Assembly (NCBI GenBank): GCA_964036275.1 | Contig: OZ038433.1 | Location: forward strand, 7,605,048 to 7,669,047 | Origin: Litoditis marina | Taxonomy: Eukaryota; Nematoda; Chromadorea; Rhabditida; Rhabditidae | Direction of reading: 5' to 3' | DNA: 64,000 nt | Shown here: positions 23,901-36,900 of the stretch, in pieces | Layout: every line of letters starts with the position of its first letter | Numbering within the stretch: the first letter of the stretch is position 1 | Made by a program: the position numbers and the translations under genes | The notes under the pieces: generated by a model | What the model was told of the DNA's origin: nothing | Database searches by the model: none | What the model saw: the letters and a program-made list of their open reading frames with translations, nothing else

Positions 23901-24299
23901 AAATGTGAAAACTTGACAATACAAGGCGTAATATGTTTCGTACAGAAACATTTTAAATGTTTTAGAGCAGAGAAAAAAGACCACGAACAATTTTACAAAT
24001 CGGACTTTAGTAGTTGTTTAAAGTTCCTCGATACAAACTTATTTTGTTCAAATAATGAAACTAAATATACATTAAATGGTTTTCCAGCTATCGATTCGTG
24101 TGAAGTCGTTCAACCCCGACTTCGACAGTGTGGTAATCGTTGATGATATTCGATACAGTGCCACTTTGTGCAGTGACGCTCTCAGTGTTTTCGATCTGGG
24201 CGAGAACTTCCTCTCGACCCCCATGCTCAGTCTACTTCTCAATAGAAACGTCAACTCGGCTAAGGTTCGTCGGCTTTATTGCTATAATGCTCTCATCTC

Positions 24300-24336
<37 letters not shown>

Positions 24337-27335
24337 GAACTAAATAGAAAAGCATAGAGAGAAATCAACAGACTGTGGAAGAGGCAGAAGGAGTGAGAGG
24401 CTTTCTCTCTTTCAGGAGCTAACATGTAACTTCTTCCTCAGTTCAGAACGAGAAAGACGAAAACAAAGAGCAAGTACGAAGAGAGAAAGAGAGAGAAAAA
24501 AGGGGGGGGGGGAGAGAGAAAGACAAAGAAGGAGAAAACTGTCTACTCCCTACTTTTTCAAAGAGGGGAGAAATATAGAAAGAGAAAGAGAGAAAGGGAA
24601 AAAGACAGCGTTTTTCTCTTTTCCAGGAACTCTCGTGTGACTTTTCCCGTCGAGCCGCCGACTGTCTCTGGGGTTCCACCGAATCCAGCGACGGCAGCGA
24701 CACGGAGATAGCCGCCAACGCCTGGAATGTCGGCCACGGACCCCTGAACTCGGAAAAGTTCTATTCGCTCACAATGAACACTGACATGCCGGGTAAGTGA
24801 AGAGGGCTCACGTGAATAGCACGTGACCACGAAATGCTGTTTTCCAAGAATGAACTGATGCACGATTTTAAAACTATTGTATTTTTTATACAACACCACT
24901 TAGTATCGTACTTATCTCAAATTTACGTAAAAAATCGGTTTGTAGTTGGATAGCATAGTTTTTATTTGTAACCCACACTGTTGTTTTCGCAGATCAAACT
25001 ACAATTTAGATTCGATCCTCTGAGATTTGTTCATTCGACTATACAAAGCACATGGTTTTTCGTAGTAGAAATGGACAATTTTGGAACAGGACAAAAAGTA
25101 ATGATCTTTTACAATTTTTCGAATAACCAAGTTTCATGTAGCAAGTTGTAGAGGGTGAGTTCGCGGTGGCCCGTTTCGAGACGGGCGGGTCGACGCTCCT
25201 CCTCTCGGAGGTCGTTCGATGTGTCATCAAAGGAGTCAGCATTCACTTCAACATGTGGATCACGGGAACCGCCACACTGCAGGTATGGTTTACAGTTACA
25301 GCAATATTAACTTTTTCTCACAAACCACGAGCAAGCAGTTTACGTATTGCGGATGATTGATTTTTCGTGCTGGGAGAGCGCACAGATCAAAGAAATGCAG
25401 ATATGATACTTGTATGTGAGATGATTTTTCGAACATAATAAAGCCCCAATTGATTACGCAATGCATGGTAAGCAGCGGTAGATTCATTATCAGTAGATCA
25501 TACATGGTGTGGATTGAGAGGGAGGGAGATCACTGGTCGACCACCTGACATATTTAGCCCCATACAACGTTGGTATGATCTCCAATGGTTCGCTCCCCCT
25601 CCCAAATTCCAATCTTCAAAACTGACAATCGAATATTTATTTCCAGGTATGCCTCGTAGACGATGTGTCCCCGTCCCTGCTCGATTGCCAACCGGCCTCG
25701 TCCGGTCCCGTTGTCGTTGATCTACCACCAATCGATAGACCATTCCGTATCGCACTTCGGGCGGAGGCGCAGGATCAGGGAATGGTCATGGTGGACAATA
25801 TTGATGTCAAGGTGAGAAGAAATCGATACTAACAGGGGGAAAACGTGGGATTGAAATTAATTATCAGGGTACATTTGAGTGTTTTTATGCTGAAATACAA
25901 CCATGATTACACAACCAAACCTATAAATTCAACTACAACCTATAATGTATGAGCTCATTGATGTGATTCAATTGAATTTACGATCGAAGTGTACGAAACG
26001 GTATTTACTTCTGTTGATGATTCACGATCACGTTCACGTGCTCTCACGTGCTCTTAATAAACTCCGTTCCTGATCAATATCTTAATTGTTATTAATATTA
26101 TCATTATTATTACTATTATTAGTAGTAGTCTAACTAAATTACTTTTATTGTTATTACCTTTCCCAGGGCGAGGTGTGTCCCTCGGTGCTCCGTCAGTTCT
26201 CCTCCAAGTCGTTCCACCCCGCGGCCGCCGACCGCCCCGACCCGAACGTCTGTCGCCTGTTGTCCTGTGACTTCAGCAGGGGCCATCCCTGTCTCTACGA
26301 CTCCAGCAGAATAGCCAACAGTGCACTGCATACGGTATAGTCTTCGTTTGCCATTCATCTCATAATTTTTGGTAATTTATATAACTGTTAATTATAATAA
26401 TTGCAATGAAGAGATACGAAAAACATGCTACTGACGGCCAGCCATGACGAAAACTGAAACTGGAAGGAGTATTTTCTTTCTGCATGCGTCCACCTAGTAT
26501 TGACGATTATTATTCTCATGTAAACATAACTTTTTCAGGTAATCCAACATCGTCTGGTGGCTGAGCTGAACAAAAAGCACTCGGTTGCCATACTCGAATC
26601 CGTTCCCTTCCATCTCAATACAGTATCCCGATTGCATTTTCAGTACACTTTGGAGGTTCGTGTTTATGCATAGCAAACGAGAGAAAGCATGTTGTTTTTT
26701 TTCTGCATTTTGTAACATAATTTTGGTCTTTTTTGAAGTTTCCATTTTTCAGCATTTAGTTCTTTCGGAAATCTACGTATGCAAGTTTCCAGATTCCAAG
26801 ATTTTCCGGCTACAACTGACTATGCTTTCTCACTGAATTTTTTGGGCGATTTCAAACGAAACATAGTTATTTATTTTTGAATTACTATAACTTTGTAATT
26901 TATCAGGGGGATGTAAACTTGTTCGTCTGCAACGACAGTGCAAAGAAGGAGTTAGAGAGTTGTTTCCGGGTGGAGGGCAGAGACGGCGAAGACTATATTG
27001 AAATGTTACCCAGTGACACTAAGGTTAGTTCAGGCTATAAACTACGAAGAAGACTACATAAATAATTGACAATGGGGGAACGGTTGCCAACCATTAGACA
27101 GCAAACTACAAACACATTAGAGAACAACCAATTGACCGTGTCATTCTGTTAGAGGTGGTTGTTTAGATGCGAAACGCGCTACTTATTGTAACGGGCATTT
27201 TATTATCATCTGAAGGTCTTCATTATTATTCCGCAGGTGTACCTGATAACCCGTCTCTCGGAGGGTGGTACCCGGGGCACCTTCATCCTGGATAGTCTCC
27301 GTCTCACTGATATCGCTGACAACGCCGCCTGTTGA
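17996..27335 (+). CDS. Secreted protein with four MAM-like modules
   Basis: 19 exons, phases all consistent, 763 residues: 17996-18032, 18507-18599, 18977-19171, 19395-19500, 19805-19905, 20975-21035, 21225-21319, 21556-21692, 22052-22165, 22703-22773, 23702-23843, 24088-24264, 24627-24792, 25152-25282, 25647-25811, 26167-26334, 26539-26655, 26907-27023, 27237-27335. Exon 1 encodes a short signal peptide (MRILCLAILVHTA). Each module opens with a cysteine motif and closes with a D-[DNS]-[IL] strand and Cys, as MAM domains do: DLDCNFADPEKCHW (~56) to LDDIHYSASLC (226); DLNCKNFDEKCRW (~255) to VDDIRYSATLC (412); ELSCDFSRRAADCLW (~444) to VDNIDVKGEVC (601); LLSCDFSRGHPCLY (~628) to the C-terminal DNAAC. 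No transmembrane segment follows. MAM modules mediate extracellular adhesion; the partner here is unknown. Introns hold three tRNA-Tyr genes, GA-rich tracts and an acceptor array. Confidence 0.88.
20024..20084. repeat. Small hairpin of the GTAGTTTGATC motif
   Basis: GTTTGTAGTTTGATCTCGA and its inverted copy TCGAGATCAAACTACAA flank a 22-bp loop in MAM intron 5, just upstream of two tRNA genes. Confidence 0.75.
20365..20447 (+). tRNA. tRNA-Tyr (GTA), intron-containing
   Basis: 83 nt: acceptor CCGTCGA pairs with TCGACGG, discriminator A; D arm GCTCAGTTGGTAGAGC; anticodon stem GAGGA/TCCTT with anticodon GTA; an intron of about 10 nt after position 37 (AGTCGCAGAT); T arm CTGGTTCGAATCCGG. A TTTT Pol III terminator follows three bases later. 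Lies in MAM intron 5, same strand. Confidence 0.95.
20813..20895 (+). tRNA. tRNA-Tyr (GTA), intron-containing, copy 2
   Basis: Sequence identical to the copy at 20365, including the intron. Flanks are also shared: GGGAGAAGGGTACGCTTTCG upstream, ATGTTTTGCATTTTTCTTGC downstream with the TTTT terminator. Also in MAM intron 5. Confidence 0.95.
21427..21560 (+). promoter_or_regulatory. 22-bp tandem array of splice acceptors
   Basis: Six AG dinucleotides end at 21445, 21467, 21489, 21511, 21533 and 21555, spaced exactly 22 bp, each in the context GATTATTTRCAG-TTGAT. The last (GATTATTTGTAG) is the one that keeps the MAM exon 8 frame. Use of any upstream acceptor puts a TGA in frame within the next unit. 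Confidence 0.85.
21689..21795. repeat. GA-rich purine tract
   Basis: About 105 bp of almost pure G/A on the plus strand, beginning at the donor of MAM exon 8. ORFs in it are low-complexity artefacts. Confidence 0.9.
21919..22041. repeat. Cluster of three GTAGTTTGATC motifs
   Basis: TTTGTAGTTTGATCTCG (21919), TTCGTAGTTTGATCACACTC (21982) and inverted AAGATCAAACTACCAC (22028), ending about 10 bp before MAM exon 9. The inner part forms a further hairpin (CACGGAGT / ACTCCGTG). Confidence 0.7.
22969..23051 (-). tRNA. tRNA-Tyr (GTA), intron-containing, copy 3
   Basis: Reverse-strand copy of the 83-nt gene, sequence identical to the other two, with the same upstream GGGAGAAGGGTACGCTTTCG and downstream ATGTTTTGCATTTTACTTGC. 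Lies in MAM intron 10 antisense to the host gene. Confidence 0.95.
24300..24600. repeat. GA-rich tracts in MAM intron 12
   Basis: (GA)n at 24302-24332, then a G-run and purine-rich stretches at 24465-24530 and 24565-24605. ORFs called through these are artefacts. Confidence 0.85.
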
Positions 27336-27669
27336 TCTCTTCTCCCGAAGTACTAAGTCGTATAATGTAATTTCATTTTATACTTTATTTTTAATATATT
27401 TGTAACAATCTTGTAGAACGTAACTGTTCTATATACAGTCTCCAATTTCTATACTCTTTGTTCCCACTTTGTGCTCAAGAAACTAACTAGTTACAGTCGA
27501 CAAAAATAATGCTAAAATCACTAGCGAGGACAATAGTATCACCAAAATAGTACTCTCTATGCCTAATTCTTTGAAACAGATGTTATGTCAATTTTGTCGA
27601 CTGTACCTTAGTCTTATTACGATAGAACCCTCTTTGTTGTGCAATTACCGCCAGCCCAAACGCCGGTAG

Positions 27670-27683
27670 AATAAATATTTATT
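27670..27683. terminator. Palindromic bidirectional poly(A) signal
   Basis: AATAAATATTTATT reads the same on both strands, giving AATAAA to each of two convergent genes: the MAM gene (stop at 27335, 335 bp away) and UBA1 (stop at 27967, 284 bp away). Other AT-rich hexamers exist nearby, so use is inferred. Confidence 0.55.
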
Positions 27684-27966
27684 AACAAAACAGTGCATGC
27701 GCAACGAAAATCACCGAGAAAAAGCTCACATAACCGGACGATTCTCAGACAAAAACCGGGCTCAAGTGATAGATCAAAAAGGGGGACAAGATACAAGTAG
27801 ACTGATCACCCAAGGTGCACCGCGAAACTGGTGACAGATACGCAGACGAAACTAGCAAAACAATGATGAAAAGACAGTAAAATGACATTTGCCTCATTTC
27901 TCAGATGAATTGAGAAAGGGGGCGGGGGGTTAAAGTTAAAGTAAAATGACGAGAATCAATAGGGAT

Positions 27967-30900
27967 CTAGGCGAAAACGTATCGAATGTAGGGCACTTCC
28001 ACATCTTCTCCAGCCTCATCCTCTGCCATTGCCTCGAGGACAAGCGACTTCTGCCAGGCGGGAATAGCCTGTTTGGATACCTCCTCAACCACAGTTTTCA
28101 CGCTGAAAGAATCAATATTGAATTCGGAAACGGTTAGATCTACATATGGATTATGAAACTGTGGGATTTGTCTCATCCCATGAAAACCGGACAAACACCC
28201 ACAACTCACTACATCCGCAAGCTCAAGTTTAGTTTCCTAGTTCGAACTGAAAAGCAATGGCATCAAACTACAAACACAGCTCGGCAAAATACACCGCATA
28301 TGCTCTAGAAAGAGCAAAGCACCTCCTTTAATCTATCCGGTAATTCCGCTAGTAAATACTCACTCCTTGGCGAGTCTCTCCTTTCGCTTCTGTGCATTCA
28401 TGAAGCCGGAATAGATGAGTGAGACTCCCGAGGAGACCATGGTAGCCTGCTGTTTCGTCTCTTCCTGAAACAATACCATGTACAGCTGTATTGAAAAAAC
28501 TTACATTTCCTAACAAAATTGCGTGTTATGACAAATAGTTTAACATTACATATAATAAATCGCAAATCCATATTGGCATACACCGCCAAGGCCTCTTATG
28601 AGATAGGGGGTTGCGAACTAATTTTGAGAAAAGTAGGGGTCGCGAGTTAAAAACCAGCGAATTTCATACAAAATTAGTGAAAATTGAACCAAAAATTTAT
28701 GAAAATTGCAGTTTTGAACTATTCTGAAGGGGTCGCGACTCAACAAAGAGGGGGTATCGCGAGCTGCCAGTAGAAATGAGAGACGCTTGACGGTGTATGC
28801 ATATTGGTAATGCAATTGAGTGAATTGAAGAGCAATTCAGAATTCGTTGCCCTAGCGCTTATCTCAATTTTTGAATTGTGTTGCGACTCATTTGCATGCT
28901 ATGTTGATGTAGGGAAAACGGCGGTACATGACTGAAAAGAAGGAAAAATGCTATATGCCCACACTGACCGTGAACCAGTCGAGAGCCTCTTGCAGAGTCT
29001 TGGGTCCGTGCAGCTCCAATCGATCCCATAGGGTGAACTCGACATCGTTATACTGAAGAGAATAACTGTTACTTAATTAATACCTATCAGTAGTAATAGT
29101 GAAAAGACATTCGATGTCTAATCAACTATTCTCATTGTTGGGTATTCGTGAATTCTATTGGTCTTAAGAATACCAACGTTATGTTATTATTATTATTACA
29201 ATAAATCAAACCTTCTTCTTGGGCGCAGAAATAGGCTCAGAGAAACCAAAGAAGGGTAGCGCGAGATTGATGAAACCGTTCTTGAATCGATCCATCGGAG
29301 TCTTGGCAAGACCGTCAACTTCAATCATCTAGAACAGAAAAATTCACATAAATGATAAATAACTCAATAGAAAAAATGAGATTTTTTCGCCGGCAGGTCA
29401 GAGCAAACTACAAAAAAGTCAGATTTACAGTAGATTCGTTTAAAATTCATGACTAGGTCGAATCTTCATATTTTTGTGAAAAAGGAGTCCGCCACTCGGG
29501 GAGCTGTACTGGAATACTGGAATATGCCTCGTCGAGCTTGGCAATTAACGCCAACTCTTGCTAGTTAGCGCCAATGCTTCTGACCGAAACACGTACCTTG
29601 TACATCTCTACGCAGACCAGTCCGGCGATGGCGGCCGTGGTGGTGGCGATGGCGGGGATGATTCTGCCCGCAATCTGCTTCGTCTTCATTCTGTCGGCCG
29701 GCTGGATGTCGTAGTTCTCCGCCCGCAGGTTCGAGGCTGCCGTCACAAACTCCATGTGGTGGTTAGAGTCGTCGTCCTGAACATCACACAGAAATTACTT
29801 GAAACTTTAAAATGAAGTCTTTCAAAAACTAGATTTCCATCGGTAGCCAACTAAACAAGTACTCCCTGCGTCCACTTAGATTAATATTGAAATTGAACGA
29901 ATCTTAATATATAAAATATCTTTTGTAACGACAAACTACTTTACAATGCATAGGAGATCGAGAGAATCCTAAGATAGTTGAACATCCATGCCATTACAAT
30001 CAATCTACGCTTCAATCAAATAACATACAAACTTTGAATTAGTAAATGAGAACAGAAAGCTCTCAGATAATGTGTATAAATATAACATACCTTCTCGAAG
30101 TCGACCGGATTCAACTGCTTGGTAGTCTTTGTGTTGAGACGGGCGAGCGCCAACTTCACCTGCTCCAGAGCCAGATCAGAATCATCTGGAAACAATCGAT
30201 AATAACAATAATCAATTGATAGCAACTATGAAACAACACTGTGGTACGATGTACGAATATATCAAACAATACAATAGGTTGAAGAGTACATAAACTACAT
30301 ACACCAGGACACCAGCACACAGTTCAAAGTAACAGCAAATTATACAAATAAAGCCAGATGATATCTGAAACTAACAAAATATTAGTTTTTTAAGATAAGT
30401 ATTTCAAAAGAAAAGCTGTACCTCCCGCTTCCTGTTGATCTCTAGCCTCCTGGTCAGTGACGGCAATCTTGACGCCGGATTGAGCACGGAATGGGGCAAT
30501 GGTCACGGATTTTGCGATCTGAAAGCACAACACATCTGAGCAAATAAGATAAGTGAACACACTCAAATGAACTAGCCTACGAATTAGCTCTCCCCGTAAT
30601 CATAGAAGATCTTCGTTTCATTGCAAAATATAATGACAGACTGAAAAAAAGTTGAGCGCAATCACACTTCAAACTCGAAATCTGAAAAAGGATGACAAAC
30701 CTCAATGACTTTGTTGACGTCGGTAATGGGCTCCAGACCGTAGACCTCGGCACGCAGAATAGAGGCGGCATACACAAAGTTGAAATGCTCCTCCTAGAAA
30801 AAATAGATAAACACAATGAACCTCGGGATCAAGATACATAGTCTGTCTATTAAGCCTGCCGTCAGGCTCAGGCGTTGAGCCACCAGCCCCAGACTGAGAA

Positions 30901-33900
30901 GCGGAGCGCGAGGGTGCAAACAAATTATCGATTGAGCACTTGGAGATTCAAGCTAAATCTATAACCATATTCTGCGCGGCTGTCTGCCAGTCGGGTGGGC
31001 GGGCTCGATATATTCAGAACAATTGGCGCCCATTTCTACGATGCGATTAGCCAACTACAAAAGCGAGAGAGCATGAAGGTCAATGAGTAGACATCTGAGT
31101 CTCTCTGACCTGCACACTCTCTCTTGCCGCTACAAAAGTGGCTTTTCAAATCCACACCAACCTGATCGGCATCCCAGTTGAGTGTGTGGGGGCATCTCTT
31201 GGTGCCCGACCAGAACTTGGCTCCCTGGTCCGTCACCTGATCCTTCGGGAAAGAGTGCAACATCTGACCGATCGCGTTGTGGTAGTTCTCCTGCAACCAA
31301 CACAGATAAGCGCCATAAATAAAAAACAACACAAAACATTCAAAATTAATCAAAATCTTTCTGTGCGCCTAATAAAACCAAAACACGCTTCGAAAGTGTA
31401 TGAATTCACCTGAAGAACTCATCAACCGAATCTGGTTGGTTCGTTGCCCGCTGCCCGCTCATCAGCAACTGCTTTGCGAGACAAAGTACAAAGTAATTAT
31501 ACATTCACCCAACGCGAAGATTGAAGCTAACTCCAAATTCAAAAGGGTAGTCAACGTCACCAGGGGAGGGCAGATATGGCTTGGCAAACCAAAAAAGTCA
31601 AGGAGCGGGGTCGTTTTTGGTCTGGAAGGGGTTGAAAATTGCACGTTTGTGGCAACTAGGACGAAACAGCGCTCGAAATTTTCCGTTTATTTGTTGAAAT
31701 TTGCCTTTTTCATTTTCTAAAAGGGAGGGGGGTCGTATTGTACTCTACGTCAAACCATTTTCTGCCCGCCCATGAACGTCACGTAGTCACACCTCCGCAC
31801 ATAGAGCACTGTAGCTTAACCTACAATACCAAAAACCGCAACCAAAGTACAAAGACCAACCTGGAAGAGCAGACGAGCCCATCGAACGCACTCCTCGGCC
31901 GTGGGCGGTTTGTGGTCGATGAGAACCTCCTTCACCTGCTGCAACATCTGCAGTCGTTGACCCATGTTCATGTGCTCCATTCGCTCCAGGAAACCGCGTT
32001 CGTCCGCCAGGAACTGGTTCGCAGTCTCAACTGGTCCTGAAATACCAATGAACCAATGTTAGCCACTAGATAGGCAAGGATTCTAGAGTAAACATGTTTA
32101 AACAGTAAGAAGATTCTAAATTCATTAGATCACTACAAACTGTCCCAAAATAGTATTCATTGACCACGTGAAATGTTACCAGTAAGATCCTACTAATCTT
32201 CCTACCCGATTATGGGCACTCTTTAAAAATTTCATTTTTCGACAGTGGTTGTGTTTTAGCATACTTTCTCTGATGTAGGTGTTCAATCTCACCAGTGAAA
32301 AGTCCCTCGAACAGATCCCTTGCCCACTGAATCGTGTGTTGAATCTCGTTGGGGAAGTTCTTCAGGGTGCAGATGGGAATGTCCTTCTCAGGGGGATCCA
32401 CCGATGAACTGCAATGCACCAAATGAAAAATAACCTATTCTGGTTCTACCATACTATCTCGGTGTTTAATCCAGCTTTCTCACATCGATATTTAGAATAA
32501 AGAAGAATGACTCAGAAAACCATCACTAATAGGGTTGTTAAAGTCGAACTCGAAACTCGAAATTTCTCAAAACTCGAAAACTCGAAATTTTCCAAAACTC
32601 GATTTTTTGCCAAACTCGAAAATTCGAAATTTGGTACGCGAAAACTCGAAACTTCGAACTCGAAAATTGGACTTTTTGGGTTTAAAAACACTCAAAACTC
32701 GACTCGACTCGAAAAAACTCGAAAATTTCCGAGTCGAGTCGAACTCGAAAACTCGAAGTTCCCCAAAACTTGAAAACTCGAAATTTTGAACTCGATTAAC
32801 AACCCCAATCACTAACTATGCCAGAGAAAACAATACTCAAATCAAATACACCACAGATAATATTAATACTGAAATAGCGTGAGCTGATTGAATTGAGCAC
32901 CCACCCGTAGGACTCAGTGAGATGGGGGAAGACGACCTGGGTATTTCCCTTGGTTCCCATGGTACCCGATTCGAGAAGAGGCAAGCCATAGTACACACAA
33001 CGGCGATCCATGTAACGTCCTGAAATTGACCGAAATTAAGAGCAACACTTAGAGGTCGACGGTCGACTTAAAAAGTATGTTACAGGTTACTCATCTTCTG
33101 TGTTTCTAGTTCAAACCCTGATTTTCAATTACAACCTCTGCTGTGTGCCCAGATTGAACTACCAGATCGAACCACTAGAGACCAGAATGAACCGGAGGGG
33201 ATACCACCGATTGAACTATTCTATTCTATAGATATGACACACATTCAATAGGTTTGAAGCTTGTGAAGCTAACATTCCCAAAATCAACTTAATTGTATTT
33301 ATAAAACTCAATAGCCCACTCACTGGCATCGACATTGTCGAGTGCGTTGGCGACTCCGTTCAGCTGGGCGAAGAAGTCGTCGTTGAAGATGTGTTCCGTG
33401 TCCGGTCCCACGCGTTCCGCCAACGACTCGATTCGCACGTCGCTGTTGAAATGTTGCACCGCCTTCGCCGCACACACAGACTTCTTACTCTGCAATTCAC
33501 AATGGGTTAGGCATGGATTGAAACTAATGTTATTTACAGCAAAACGAAAGTAAAAGTAGTTTCAGAGATGGATTAAATTAATGTTGTTTGCTAAAAATCA
33601 GCTTCTCAATGGTAATGTTCTCTATTCTCGAAATTGTTTTTATACCAATTTTCTCAATGAAATGTGGCGGGTCATTCCGTTTGGTTGGCCTGTAAAAAGG
33701 GATAAACCAATCGAAAAAGGCTGTTCTCATCCAGGAAAATCAATACTCACTCCGACGTCATTTCTGCGGAACAGGAACTGTCTGTTCAGGTTGGATATCT
33801 CAATCTGGTCCATGTCCGTGATCTTGATCAGACCGCCATCTCCACAGGCCACGCCCATCATGGCAAGGTTCTTCAACAGTTCACAGCCAATTGCTCCTGA

Positions 33901-36900
33901 AATCAATACATTCATAGGGCAGTTTTCAATGCAGAGAAAACTAGTAAAATTCCAGTTTTTTTTTTCAATCAACGGGAGGCACATTTCCGCGGGAAGTTTT
34001 TTTTGCTTCCTGTGACATTGGTCAATAACCATTTGTGATTACCACAATTTTGTTAACCGAACCATTCAATCATCTAGCTGGGCAACTGATTCTGAATGAT
34101 CTGTTGAAAACTTTGAATAATTTCATCGATTAGGCATTTAGAGAATGAGAATTTGAAAAATTATTATCCTGATCAATTTGAACAACGTACCGGCTCCAAC
34201 GACGAACCAACGCTGCTTGAACAGAGCCTCCTGGTAGGGCCAACCGAACACAGCCGCCTGTCCATCGTAACGCGAATTTTTCTGAAAGACAATAAATAAT
34301 TAAAAACCATTATAATCTTGTATTCCACCTCTAAAGTCCATACTTTCTAAACACACACCAGTAAAGAGGTGTGACGTGTGACTGTTTACTAAAAGTAGCC
34401 TTTTTCTTCATAGATCGAGCAACTTCTCCGGAGTTTTGTGAAGACGCACACTGTTGCACGGTGAGTTTGTTCTGTCTTCAAAAAATCAAGAACTTTCACT
34501 ATTTGAATAGCAAAAGGAGTCATTCCTGCAGGATAGTCACATCCCACAGTGGCCGTATGCACTAATATTTTTCATGCTCCCGGGAGCATGAAAAAAGAAT
34601 GATGGATAACGGCCACTGGTGTGTGAGTATGATTAGTTTGTACGTACCGGCGCGCACTGTTCCTTGGTGAGTTTGTCGGCGTCAAGGCTGCTCCAGTCCC
34701 CTGGGAGGGCGTCCAGATGATCGATGTAGATCCACTGCTTGAGGGGGGTCATGTGATGGGTCACCGCCTTCATTGCCTCCTGGGCCGCTATTCCACCCAC
34801 AACTGAGGCTACCGTCACCAGGTTACCACGGGCCTTGAGTATTGAGGTCAGAATGAGACTATGGAATGAATGATCAAAACATTCCCTTGCTATTGAGTTT
34901 TCGGTTCTTCTGGTGTGATCTTTCCAGAGTTTAATAGTATCAATGTCGTTATAAATCTAGGCATGATGAATGTTGCACGCTTGAGTTCAGACAACCAACC
35001 AATGCACACCTTTTATAGCCTTCATTATCACAGAGATAAATTGAATATTACCTGATAACTGAATTGTTTGATGAGCTTCTCATCGATTTCGGCTCCCTCG
35101 GACAGTTCCGCCTTCAGAAGAGTGACATCGTCGTCGTCACGTGGAGCGGGCGAGCGGCCGTGCTGAAATAGAAACATGAGTAGAATGGAATAAAAGAGTA
35201 AATAAAACTGGCATGGGTCGGCGCTATCTTGATGGATTATGTATTTCTATGAAGAAAAAAAGAGAATCTAGCACTTGGCATTTCTTAATCACGTGAAAGA
35301 CACTCAGTCATAAAACCATCCAAAAATGACATAAATTATTCCCAAGAGTGTTTCGAAAATAACCATAGTGAATATGAGATAGACTGTTTGAAATTTTGCC
35401 AAAACATAGATTTCCGACCAACCTTCACGAGAAAAACCACAAACCTTGGCTTCGAACTTGTACAGTGCCGTCCACAGGTGATGCAGATGCATGGGAATGT
35501 CAAATTTGGCAAAGTCCCAAATGGCAAACTCGGGATCGGCCAACGACTCGGTCAGAGACTTGTGCGACACCGTGGAGGCAACCTGAAACAGAATCAATAT
35601 ATTCTATTGTATTGTACCACTCATATCCAGCCCCACGTTGATTGACTTTCGGAAAACAGCTTGGGACCTACAACTTGTCGCTTCTTCCCTGGGGACATAT
35701 TGAACCTTGCAAACCCTCAACCACTACCGACACTATCCCGCCAAGAAGAATACAAAGAACGTTAGATCATAGGATAGGTTAACTACAATATAAATTAAAT
35801 ATATAAATAATTCCTGACCTTGACTTGACGTGCCCGTCCTCCCTCCTCGTAGTGCGGTAGTCCAGCGACGGCTTCGGCCCCAATGTTGAAGATATGAGGC
35901 TCTGAAGAATCGATAGGTATACATGAGCATTATGCACATTTCTGATCCAGCGTGAATAATGAATGCGAACTTCATTTCTCTGGTCATATTTCCATCACAA
36001 CCTGAACCTCGAACTAACAACGTTTGACTCATTGAAACTTTACACGCGTCTAAACAGTAATCTCGATGTTCTCAGTCGTACTTCGTAAATCGTAAAAGAA
36101 TTGTATAAAAAATAACTCACTCTTGACAGTAATCTTGAGCGGGGCACAATCGTTGAGGGCGGTCATTCCCTTCACTTCGGAGAATGTGACGTGGTCCCCA
36201 TCTTCGAGACCATGCATGTGCTTCTCCAGAGTGTACACGTCACCAGTGTCCGAGATGTGATCGATGTGGAACTAAAAATACATACAACAATTAAATATTG
36301 AAACCCCACCGACAATAACGCGAGCGCCAAATCATAGATGTTGCAATTCAAACCATAACCAAAGGAAAAAAACCGAACCTACGCGTAAAACCAGATGGAG
36401 ATTTTTGTAAAAAGTGCCTTAGTTGAAGAATAAATCGTATTGAGGAACCGACAGAACCCAATAGACGCAAGAAAACGCGAAAACAAGTGTTGAGTTGAGC
36501 CTTCGTAAATTGGCCAATTGAACTGAATACAACTTCCCGAGTAACCAAAGGTTTACCACGCCAGCATATCTAGTTATCGGCGTTGAGCCTTCCAGGTTAG
36601 TATATCCTATACCGGCAATATCTCTCCTTCAAACCTTCTCCCCAGCTCACCTCCTTGCACTGTTCTCCGTTGGTGTCATCCAGTCGGAACTCCTTGCCCA
36701 GGTCGACAAAGATGTAACTGAACAGGCCACGCCCATCCACCACCAACAGACGACGATCGTTGGCCCGCACCCACTCGGATACCTTCAGCTGCTGCTCGCG
36801 GCTAGTGTCCGAAAGAACCACCAACTAAAAAAGAAGGAGACGTTTCTCAGTAAAAAAAATAGTTACTTATGGTTGAAAATTGGACATTACAAAAACAGTT

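Noticed and set aside
23589..23990. 133-codon minus-strand ORF
   Set aside because: Shadow of MAM exon 11 (23702-23843).
32507..32812. Overlapping ORFs of 80-88 codons in three frames
   Set aside because: Produced by the ACTCGAAA repeat.
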